NCBI GenBank assembly: GCA_016165875.1
Contig: JABBOT010000009.1
Coordinates: 12,776,370 to 12,840,369, forward strand
Reading direction: 5' to 3'
Origin: Acanthopleura granulata
Lineage: Eukaryota; Mollusca; Polyplacophora; Chitonida; Chitonidae
Length of the DNA: 64,000 bases
Position 1 is the stretch's first letter; every line of letters starts with the position of its first letter. A program made the translations under genes and the position numbers. The notes beneath the pieces were generated by a model. The model was given only the letters and a program-made list of their open reading frames with translations, did not search any database and was not told where the DNA came from. Positions 25,726 to 35,480 of this stretch are shown here, piece after piece.

Positions 25726-25804
25726 GCCGCACACATAACAACTGTCGTATAAGTGAAGCATCATTTTGTTCGATGTTAAACCCGAAGTAGATAAATCAAT
25801 AAAT
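25726..25804 (+). mobile_element. Degraded SINE 3' end
   Basis: 'actgtcgtataagtgaagca', 'cgatgttaaacccga' and 'ataaatcaataaatc' match the SINE 3' domain and tail with many substitutions. It lies directly beyond the 32-bp array. No head is visible. Confidence 0.6.
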
Positions 25805-26303
25805 CTATCGTTTGTCACCGAACAGATCAAATGTAACCCGTCAGTGAAGTTCGACAGGAAAAGTTGATCTTTTCGACGCCACCAGCGTGTTTAGTTCAGA
25901 GGCACCTGCCAAACTCAGTACGGCAAATATGTAACCCATGTGTAAAACTGTCCATGCCCATGTTCCGTAAAGTAATAAAACGTTATGTAACATATTTTAG
26001 AATTCTCTTTTATTATATATATTACATACACAGGCTGTTAGCAGCATTTCTGTGTTTACATTCTTAATTGGCTGCCACGTGCAGGTTGGCCTGAGGTAAT
26101 ACCGACGAGCTGTCATCACCGCTGATACATTCTGACCTCATTTCCCTAAATGCTAAATATGGTGAAATCCATGCTTTGTGAATCAAGTGTTATCTGCGTG
26201 TATATGATGAGTTTGGTGTCACATTCTGATTTACGAATATGAAGAGCAGGAAGTGATGCTGTATATTTTCGTGATCTAATGTGATCCGCTTACATGTGAT
26301 GAT

Positions 26304-26366
26304 TTCTTTATTTATTTGATTGGTATTCTCAAGAATGTTTCGCTTATATGATGGCGGACAGATTGA
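26304..26366 (-). mobile_element. SINE 3' end fragment, reversed
   Basis: On the + strand, 'tttatttatttgattggtat' then 'tctcaagaatgtttcgctta' and 'tatgatggcgg' are the reverse complement of the family's tail and 'ataagtgaaatattcttgag' core. Only the last ~60 bp are recognisable. Confidence 0.75.
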
Positions 26367-28645
26367 ACGATGGGTGCATTTGAGGAGCCATTGTCTTTCA
26401 CGTCACAGGCTGATATCAAGGCGCGCTCTTATGACATTATATCATTTGTTAAATTGTATATATGAAAATAGTATCTTATAATGTCGTGCATGATATGGTA
26501 TCATCGTTGGCTATATATGTGCTACTTTACAGCGTGATACACATAAATGTGATACTGTAATGTGTAACGTGAGACGCCATATCACATGGTGACGTGTACG
26601 TGACATGCGCTTAATGTCATCCCGTGATATCAGTGATGTGATAAAGACGATATCTTCTGTTTATGACTATATTTTATGATGTTGTGGTCAGTCTTAGGCC
26701 TGAACAATGCGCGTACAAGGGATTACGTTTTTACGACCTCGATGCCAAAATATACCGTCAGCAGCTTTCCTTGCTTGAATATCGGTTTTTTTATGGCAAC
26801 GTTGTTTCTTTTGCCCTCTAGATATCACACACAAACACAGTTTTCTCCCCCCCCCCCAGGACACCCCACCCCACCCCTTCCCCCACACCTCTGTTCCTCA
26901 ATCCTTGCCTTATGCCTTTTAGCCGACGCGTATGGAATGGATCTCTTCTACAACATCGCCAGCCCTCTTGTAAATGTACCGATACTGAAAAACAGACCTC
27001 GATAAACTTAGCTGTTAACATTAAGTCTCTAGCGCTGCTATACAGCATTCCATTTCGGTTTGGTAAATTTGGACCAGGTGGCCGAAGAAGCTTTTTTATG
27101 ACAGCTGTCGACAAGCACATGTTTCGGACCTCAGGCAAGTAGATGTCCATCGACTAATTGTGTTGTTTTATACCTGTCTGTTTTTTTTTTCTCTCCCCTC
27201 TCCAACAATAACATTAGAAACGTATAGCCAATCAGCGAGCCCGGTTAGGTTCACATGACTCGGTGCGTTATCTGGAAATCGTAAATTAACAGAGGGCGAC
27301 GTTGTAGAGTGTGAAGACAATAAAGAACCTGACTGATATTGATGCTTCTGTATTGTCTCTAATTGTATTTTTTTCATCACCAATCTAATGATGTTTAAAT
27401 AACAATCACGTGCTCGTGCTCTGACTTCGAATATGGATAATTATGATGTCTACTTAAATATTAAAATCCAATGATGACAGAATATGAGCAACCCTGCTAA
27501 TTGTTTAATTAATCAACATACTACAGCGTTTTTTAGAAGTCGTGTTTTCTGAGTTAGATGTCAACACAAGCGGATTTATTCTCTTGTGATATTTAAAACT
27601 TGCATAATATATTAATTATTTGTGAAGTAAATACACACCTGCATGGAATATGCTTATATTAATTCTCTTTGTAATGGAGTACACTACATCTCATTTGCTT
27701 CTTCGTTATTTTTATTATTTATTTATTTTTTGTTGTTGTTGTTGTCTTTTTTTTATTTGGTTTGATTTGTTTGCTGTTTGAACATGATGCACCTTTTGAA
27801 AATTAAATCATTCTCCATAGTCTGTCGAAATTTTGACGTTCAGTGCATTATTAATCTGGAGGCAGCGTGACATAGAGTTTATATATCTATATACATATAG
27901 TGCTGCATTTTCCCCTTTGCTAAAGAATTATTAATATTTGACGTCTACACTCCACATTCAATTAGTTTGAAAAAAGAATGAACGAAAACAAAAATAACAC
28001 AAAATATAACTCAGTTGTTTATTCGGAAAAGTCGGCTTATACTAAAGGTTACATGTAGATGTATCATATCCGCCTCTGGCCTTTTTAATCACTCCTCGTT
28101 TTAACATCAAGAATGTGCCAAATCATATTAATTAATTTGCCCTCATGCCAGTATCAGGGTTGGACCAACCGTAATTTAACAGTATTTTTTCTTTCTTTCT
28201 GTCAGAAGGAAATCCATCAGATTGCAGCCTTGACGTCAACTGACGACCACCTTCATTAATTAACTCGGAGCCAGTTATGTATTTAACCTACATGGATTAT
28301 CCCCCCTGAATTAAAAGTTTTCAGCGGCTGGCCCCAGCCACGCAGCCACGGATGTGGCAGATTGAATTGTTTATGAAATATGTACGTTTTCCCACAGTCG
28401 GAAAATGGACTTTCTAGGGATAACTTGACGCTAATATAAACATTATTACAGGACTGTTTTTTTTATGGGAAAGCAAAAGTCGTAATCATCTAAGTTAAAT
28501 TTTAGACTTATTTAGATTTTAGACTGTTAAACTTATAATTTCGTCCAGCACAGATCCTGAACTTATCAGTCGTTTCTGTAGATTTTGGATTTTAAAAGTT
28601 CTATAAAGCAAGAAAAATGGTGTGCAGGGAAAGTAAAGAGTTGGG

Positions 28646-28646
<1 letters not shown>

Positions 28647-28703
<57 letters not shown>
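28647..28703. repeat. (TA)n microsatellite, 57 bp
   Basis: About 28 uninterrupted TA units in MMP intron 1. The tract can form cruciforms and is probably length-variable in the population. The Tyr/Ile-repeat open frame across it is an artefact. Confidence 0.95.
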
Positions 28704-28709
<6 letters not shown>

Positions 28710-28867
28710 ATGTTGTGTATATGTTCTTGGATCGGTTTTCGTCAACTTTTGACATCACACATCCAGTTATGTGTGCAGCTGCTCCCAGTGATATGAATAA
28801 CCAAGACGTACAGAATGCAAGCCACGTAACATTGTTGATGGATATCTGATTTTTAAAGATGTGTAAT

Positions 28868-28990
28868 GAATTGTTCTTAATTACTTACTTAATGTTTGAC
28901 GCCCGTACTTAGCTTTTGGCCACATAAGTTTACCGACAAATGAAACTGGCGCCAAAGCTGGATTTGAACTCGCAATGTTGGACATGAAAA
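28868..28990 (-). mobile_element. tRNA-like SINE of a different type
   Basis: Read on the - strand, 'gcgagttcaaatccagc' is a good pol III B box. It is followed by 'gtggccaaaagctaagtac' and a tail 'gggcgtcaaacattaagtaa' with further TAAG units. The 'GGCGTCAAACA' tail parallels 'GGCGTAAAACACC' of the main family, but the (TAAG)n ending and body differ, suggesting a related but separate SINE. No A box is clear. Confidence 0.5.
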
Positions 28991-29730
28991 GTACAATTAG
29001 GCCTATTTCGTCAATGAATGGAAAAATTATAATCAGTCAGTCGCTAAGACAACAAGTCACGAGTCTCTTTCGTTTATAATCCATTCAGGTAGCAGCGGAC
29101 TAAATGTTACAAACGCTGAAATGCAGGCTGTGAAGGCGAAAGAGAAGTTCAGGTAGCGTAACTGGCCTAGTGCTGTAGATATGCTTGCAGGTCACTTAAC
29201 ATTGTTACCAAGTTATTGTGTACATGTATTAAATTTTAATGACAAAACCGCATTCTGAATAATTTTAGACCAGGGACGTCTAGTATATTACATATAACAT
29301 TACTATACCTTTTTTACCTAAGTTTTGTTAAGGTGCTAGGGGGTGTGTAAGTTGTTACTGCTTGAACACTTACCTTAACATTTAGAACAGAACCCTAACT
29401 GAGATAACTGCTGTGGTTTTACTCTCTTTGCTGTAGTCTTTTATATTGCACGCGTGCATTTGTTTGTTTTGATTAAAACGTGCCTAACATCTGCTCAATG
29501 TTTATGTTGAATAGATGTAAACTTGTACAGTCCAGTGCGAGACAAAAGACATTGCGTGGTGTAATATGTTTCCGCAGACAGATTTGGCTGTTGTCAAGAA
29601 AGAAAAAAAAACTGAATAGCTCCATACAGGCTTCTATCTCAAACCCTAAACGTGATAGCCAGCCCGCTCATCGTATCACTCAGCCTGTCCGCACTAAGTG
29701 TGGCTTTTGTCTGAATCTACCCTGTGCTTG

Positions 29731-29768
29731 GGTCCGTCCGTCCGCTTGTCCGTCCGTCCGTCCGTTCG
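29731..29768. repeat. (GTCC)n microsatellite
   Basis: Repeated 'gtccgtccgtccg' with one 'cttgtc' interruption. It creates the Pro/Ser/Val-rich end of a chance open frame. Confidence 0.9.
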
Positions 29769-30153
29769 TACCTCGGCCTGCAAACCTCGAGGTTGAACGT
29801 CAAAATGGCTGACTCAGCGTAAGGCAAAGTTTATGTCTGATAATCCCGGGTCAGCACAGAGAGGTACAGATAGTGCTGTCCGCATTGGCACGTCCGGTGA
29901 TGATAACAGCCTACTTCCCTCAGACTATGAACAGCTGGGCGGGGTAGAGGGAGGGGGTTTATAGGTGCCTCGGCGGGGTTTGGTCTTGTATACACCGCAC
30001 AGCTGTTCGGCTGGAGCGAGTATGAATGGAAAATGGCTCATGGAGCGTACATGCATCCGTTGGGGTATATGTACTAAGCTTGTACTGTGGAGATAAACAC
30101 AAATTATCAATTGGTGAGTGGATCCCAGCAGCTCAGAACCTGCCATTGAGCTG

Positions 30154-30240
30154 CTGTACACGTGCTGTACACGTGTTATAGTATTATACACGTGTTGTAC
30201 AGGTGGTGTACACGTACGATACATGTGGTGTACACATACA
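30154..30240. promoter_or_regulatory. Phased cluster of CACGTG/E-box-like hexamers
   Basis: Canonical CACGTG occurs at 30159, 30170 and 30189. Relatives follow at exact 11-bp steps: CAGGTG 30200, CACGTA 30211, CATGTG 30222 and CACATA 30233. The intervening bases ('tgtac', 'gtgta') are also partly repeated, so this is an 11-bp microsatellite made of E-box-like units. CACGTG is the site for bHLH factors such as Myc/Max, USF and HIF-type. Whether the cluster binds anything is not shown. It lies in MMP intron 1. Confidence 0.4.
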
Positions 30241-30496
30241 CGTTGTTATCCATAAGCAATTGGGTTGTTCAGCTATCTGTCAAGTTCTGACAGATGAGCC
30301 ATGCACAGTTTAATATGCTTCCATGCATGACCCCTGGTATCTACACTGTACACGAACAAACGGTGTATATATGAATATATAGGAACAAACTTTTCTGATT
30401 TTCTGATGACTGAATCAGTTCTGTTTGGTTGATTCAGTGGATTAATAATTTACTTGACTGTCAATTGACTTGACCACTGATTGACTTGATCATAAC

Positions 30497-30753
30497 GTAA
30501 AGCAGTGCAGTATTGCAATAAAACGTCTTAGTTTGCGTAATGAAACAATGTAGTTTGTGCGAAAAACAGTGTGGTTTGTCTAATGGAATAGTGTAGATTG
30601 TGTACATAATAAAACAGTGTAGTTGGTGTAATAAAGCAGTTTAATATGTGTAACAACACTGTCTACTTTGTGTAATAAAACAGCGTAGAGTGTGTAATTA
30701 ACTAATGTAATTTCTGCAATAAATCGGCATGAATCCTGTTATGAAACAGTGCG
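30497..30753. repeat. 22-bp minisatellite, about 11-12 units
   Basis: The unit approximates 'taaaacagtgtagtttgtgt' plus AA. Units are visible as 'taatgaaacaatgtagttt', 'aaaacagtgtggtttgtc', 'taaaacagtgtagttggt', 'taaaacagcgtagagtgt' and so on. Most are 22 bp, with a few of 24-26 bp. Divergence is high, so the array is old. It lies in MMP intron 1, about 260 bp after the phased E-box cluster. Confidence 0.82.
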
Positions 30754-31299
30754 TTATAGGGCAGTACAAATAGCCTTGCAGAGTTGTAGAACAATGCATG
30801 GTGCAGTTTGATATCTAAGCTTATGATACGTGTGGGATTCATCCTCAGGAAATTCCATCGCGCGACCTCATCGATTATCAATATGCATAATATGCATTAC
30901 CCAAAATGTGAATAATGTATGGTGGGTCAGAGAGGCCACAATCTCCAAATTTTGAAAGCCTATTATTACGAATATGTGATCGAGGCCAATTTATATGTCG
31001 GCTTTGTGTTTCGGTGCGTTTGCTGTGTTGAGACGGCTTTAGTATATTCCGATGAGTATATGCACTGGTGTAAAATTTCACCGTTGGGGCAGTTGATTTG
31101 CTGAGCATGAGAAGAGAATTAACGAATGGGGAGTATATCTATATAAATGTATGTATGCTCAGCACAGGCTATGTGTACATTTTTGTGAAGAAACGTCTAC
31201 TTTATGTGGGGAGATCAAAGCTTGGCAGACTTGCGATGGATGAATCAGTTATTCCGAACCATATGGCTACTGCAAAAATTAAGGCTTGATGTGCATACA

Positions 31300-33240
31300 A
31301 GCTTTCCATCTGATTATACCACACGGACATGGTGCATAACACCCACACAAGGCTTGTCATACCCTGTTTTTTTCTAATTTTGAGGACGTCTAGTCTCCTC
31401 TTCTTAACCCACTGTACATGTAATTGTTACAGGAATACACAGAGTAACGTTTCCATGTTTTCCTTTCCGAAAAAACCGTGGGAGAAATACCATAATTAGC
31501 TTCTAGCACTACAAATATCTGTCCTGATAATTAGAAGAAATGGGGTAATTCTGCCATGTATTAATACAGCAGAAGATTGTACTTTTCTGCACATCACATT
31601 ATGGGGGTAGGCCTATTGTATGTATGACAGTGGCACACTTGCCATTCTGGTCTATTCTGGTCATACACCTATGTAAAATATTGTACGCCTGTATGACAAG
31701 AAAACAGTAAATATTTTACTCCGGCTGGGTTTGGGATCTTCTAATTTTTTGCCACAACTGTTGTTCAATTCAGTTCATGGTGCTGAGCGTTGTGCATTAA
31801 ATTTGATTTTCGAGTGATTCAAATTTACCCAAAGGCCAATACGATGCGACCTTTTGAAGAGCGGGTAACTGGCACTTGTCGGTGTCACCGTTTACCACCC
31901 ATACTGGCCTCTGTTGTGCGTGCCGTATTGGGACAATGATGTCATTAATCGTCTTGACGCGCTGTGTGTCATCTAATGTCCGTGCCCGTTGAGGCATGCC
32001 TGTAGTAATTGACACCAGCATGGTCAGGAATTAATTAACACCTAGACAAGCCTAATTACGGACACGTGTGGGTTTTTTGTTGTTGTTATTGTTGGGTTCT
32101 TATTACAGCACTGTGCACGCGGATTTATCACAATCGTTTTCACGCTTGTTGGTTTCAGAAACAAGTGTCGATTACCTGACCCATTATTGCTGTAACTGTC
32201 TTTTTGATTGGCCGCAAATGGTGTCACTTCCGTCAGATTCTGTATTACAGGTTTTAAGTGGCTGGTCATTCTGTGCTCTGGGATCCTCCCACTGAGGAAC
32301 CTTTTATCAAAGTCCAGCCTGTAACATTATACCGAGTTAGTAGGCCAGCAACCCAATTACAGACATTTTTTTCATATTTTTCATGTAGGTCTCCGTGATG
32401 AAAATATTTGATGGACACATTTCTTGTCGCATTTCCACGTCCACGGAACGAGTTTACAATGTTCCAACTTCAATATTAATACCCTCTAGATTTGCCACAC
32501 AAAAAATGCCGTTGATCTGACTGACATGTTGTTTACCATGGCCTCGAGAAGGATGCTAAACTGGTGTGCATGTATAGTGTTATTGTTTCATAAACAGAAA
32601 TACCAGTCACACGGACCACGTGGCGACTGCAACTGTAATGCCTGTCGGCTGTCACGTGTGACGTGACTCTCACTTTCCTCAAAGTTATGTATCTCTTTTG
32701 TTATTTTTGACGAAACTAGTTCATTGTCATTAAACCATGGCGATGATAAATTGTTACACGTGAAGTAAGCGAGTACGGTAATGAAAGCAAATAAAGAAAA
32801 CGACTCAGTCGATTTAATTGCGTAAACCAGAAGCTTATCCCAGAAGAGAAAATATTACGTCAGACATTTGGACCACAGTTTAATGCTTGAGTGCAGGTTG
32901 AGGAGCATACTTGAGTGACTTTATTCGTTGACAGTTGTCCAGTCAACTATGCATTACTAACAACATAAATTGCTTTCATCAGGTTGCTTGATGACTTCAT
33001 TTTGTCGATTTACAACATTTGAACAGCCGAGGGGCTTTTTGAGATTGTCATGTTTGGACACATGGTAGACATTAAACATTTCGCCTTCTCTTAATTTTAC
33101 TGTAGGAGAACTTGTCGTCCAGAGTTGTCCGGATGAAGGTCACACTCAACGGTTATCACTTGACTTACATTTTTCCATGGTGTAAATTCGGCCATTTGTG
33201 TCGTTTGTGACAAGTATTTAATTGTCTTTCGAACTCAAAC
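31300..33240. other. Non-coding intron stretch
   Basis: Nothing is recognised beyond short homopolymers and 'gttgttattgttg'. Part of 31470-31560 is loosely similar to 24010-24075 ('atctgtc' then 'taattagaagaa' against 'taatttgaagaa'), possibly an ancient shared repeat. Confidence 0.45.
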
Positions 33241-33560
33241 GCTAATAATCAATTAGAGGCTTCGAGAGGGGCCTTTCTGAAGCCTGCGACGAATTGTTAA
33301 CGGAATAAAGAGGTAATTACTGCGCCTTTTGCCGCGTTTGTTTGAGAGAACAAAACCTCCACGACGTCGTCTCGTTCCAAATCTTATTCACCATGACGAC
33401 GCACCTCGTTCCCACGGGACTGCGTCCTTTTTCTTTGCCACGGACCGGAAGCCTGGTTCATCAGACTCGGGTAACTGTAGAGCCTCCATGTCGCCGGCAC
33501 GGTCCCTCGTTACCTTGTTGGAATTAATTCTGTAACCTTAATTATGAACCGGCTTACAAA
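33241..33560. promoter_or_regulatory. Candidate non-coding regulatory block
   Basis: A GC-richer block within AT-rich intron, studded with homeodomain-core sites: 'caattagagg', 'ggtaattactg', 'ggaattaattctg' and 'ccttaattatg'. The frames through it are open on several phases but show no domain. It reads like a possible enhancer. Conservation has not been tested. Confidence 0.25.
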
Positions 33561-34009
33561 GGTGTAAATGTGGTGCGTTGGGGAGATCATAATGCCGCAG
33601 TTTTTGAATATTTATGTATATGCTTCGCGGACTATGGCAGTGGTTATATTGAACGGACTTCACTTCTCTCGTTCTCTTCAATTGTTACTCATCTGTTGCA
33701 GAATCCCTTAACAGATTCTATGTTGTATGCACGGAATATGAAAGTACTGTAGATTTAATGTATTTCAGAACGGAGAAAGCTTAATTTTGTTGATGCTTTG
33801 TTGAGTATAACCGACTGCAAGGTTTAACTGATATCATACTGCCATCGGTAATTTGGGTTCGAATAACTGTGCTGTATATGTTTAGGAAGTACTTGCGCTG
33901 AATTTACACAAGGAACAGCATGCTTTGTCGAGTTCGTTCTGGTTGGATTTTGCTGAAATCACTCGACGAATCATCAACAGCTTATGCTCGTGTTCCTCTT
34001 CTTGCAAAT

Positions 34010-34733
34010 TAGCACATGCCCCCAGTTGCTTCAAGTTGTTTAGCCCATATTCTTAGTTTCTTCTGTTAGTAAGACTCATGCCCTTTTCTACAGGTAGTTT
34101 AGTTCACGCCCTTCGTTCCTTCAGGTATAGTTTATCTCATTTCCTTAATTCCTTTAGGCAGTTTAACTTATGGCCTTCGTTCCTTTTGGTAGTTTAGCTC
34201 CTGTCCTTCGTTCTTTCAGATAGTTTAGCTGATATCCTTCATTCCTTCAGGTAGTTTAACTCCTGTCCTTCGTTCCTTCAGATAGTTTAACTCCTGTCCT
34301 TCGTTTCTTCAGGTAGTTTAACTCACTTCGTTCGTTCCGTCAGGTAGTTTGACTCATGTCCTGTGTTCCTGCAGGTGGTTTATCACATGTCCTTCTTTTC
34401 TCCAGGCAGTTGAACTCATGCCCTGTATTGCTGCAGGTAGTTTAAATCATGTCCTTCGGGAAGTCTAACTCATGTCCTTCTTATTTCCAGGAGGTTTAAC
34501 TCATGTCCTGTGTTCCTGCAGGTGGTTTAACTCATGTCCTTCTTATTTCCAGGAAGTTTAACTCATATCCTGTGGTCCTGCAGGTGGTTTAACTCATGGC
34601 CCTTTTATCTCCAGGAAGTTTAACTCATGTCCTGTGTTCCTGCAGGTAGTTTAACTCATGTCCTTCGTTCCTTCGGGAAAATTAACTCATGCCCTTCGTT
34701 CCTCCAGGTAGTTTAGCCCATGCCCTTATTCCC
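34010..34733. repeat. 31-bp minisatellite, about 23 units, with a 62-bp higher-order part
   Basis: The basic unit is about 'ggtagtttaactcatgtcct' followed by 'tcgttccttca'. From about 34347 to 34652 two variants alternate: one ends 'cctgtgttcctgcaggtg', the other 'cttcttatttccaggaa'. This makes a 62-bp dimer repeat, a sign that this part expanded more recently than the flanks. Each unit has a pyrimidine tract ending in CAGG, often CAG|GTAG. It lies in MMP intron 1, read in the sense direction. Confidence 0.92.
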
Positions 34734-35159
34734 TTGAACTGAAGCTGTTCCTCGCATGACGTTAGATACATGGTTAAAGGCGAACCCGATTCCCCTACGG
34801 ATTTATCTAAAGACGGCAATTTCTACAATCACTTCATCGATTTAGCCAAATTACTCTGAGAATGATCTTGTTAACTGTTGTTCCACGGCTGTCTGTAACA
34901 ATCGGCCTAACTATGAAGGTCAGGCATCAGTGCTTGCGGTTTTGTGAACGACCTTAATCTATTTCTTTATTGGACTGCCATGTTTGCAACGATTGAAGTG
35001 CTTGACAGGCGCACTTTGTGTCTACTGAGCGTTTCCCCTTTGTCCTTCAGCTGTCCAGCTTAATTCGTTTTTTCCCACTAGAGTTATACGATGTAATAAA
35101 AGACAATTGCTGTAAACGAATCTCGTTGCCGAGTCACTTAGAGGGGTATTACATAACCT

Positions 35160-35480
35160 TCTGAGAGTGGTGGAGAAGAGCGACGGATCCAACATGGCGG
35201 CTTCCTCATTTACCGCGGTCGCCGACCGGTGGGAAATCCCAAGCTATTGCCCTTAACCAGCTTTCTGTCAGTTTCAATCGACATTAAGAATTGCCGTATG
35301 ATTTTCAAAAAGGAGAACGGAGGGGTTTTAATTATCGGGCGCCGCAATCTTTACCGGGCAGCCAATCAGCGCGTTTAAGGACCATTTCGTGGGGCACTGA
35401 TGTAGCAACTCTATCTGCACCCGCATGTAATTGTCATCCATACCCACCATATTACACAAGCACCTCGGGGGATGGGCATA
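35160..35480. promoter_or_regulatory. GC-richer block with YY1-like and CCAAT sites
   Basis: 'aacatggcggc' at 35191-35201 matches the classical YY1 consensus (AANATGGCGGC). 'agccaatcagcg' at 35360-35371 is a good NF-Y CCAAT element. Between them are 'taccgcggtcgccgaccggt' and other CpG-containing words rare in the rest of the intron. The pairing is typical of a TATA-less promoter, so an internal or antisense transcript start is possible. No coding frame fits clearly downstream. Confidence 0.3.

Noticed and set aside
28519..28758. Frame with a long Ile-Tyr repeat
   Set aside because: A translated (TA)n microsatellite, not a protein.
31470..31560. Loose similarity to 24010-24075
   Set aside because: About 40 bp at roughly 70% by eye. 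It could be an ancient repeat or chance in AT-rich DNA, and needs alignment statistics.
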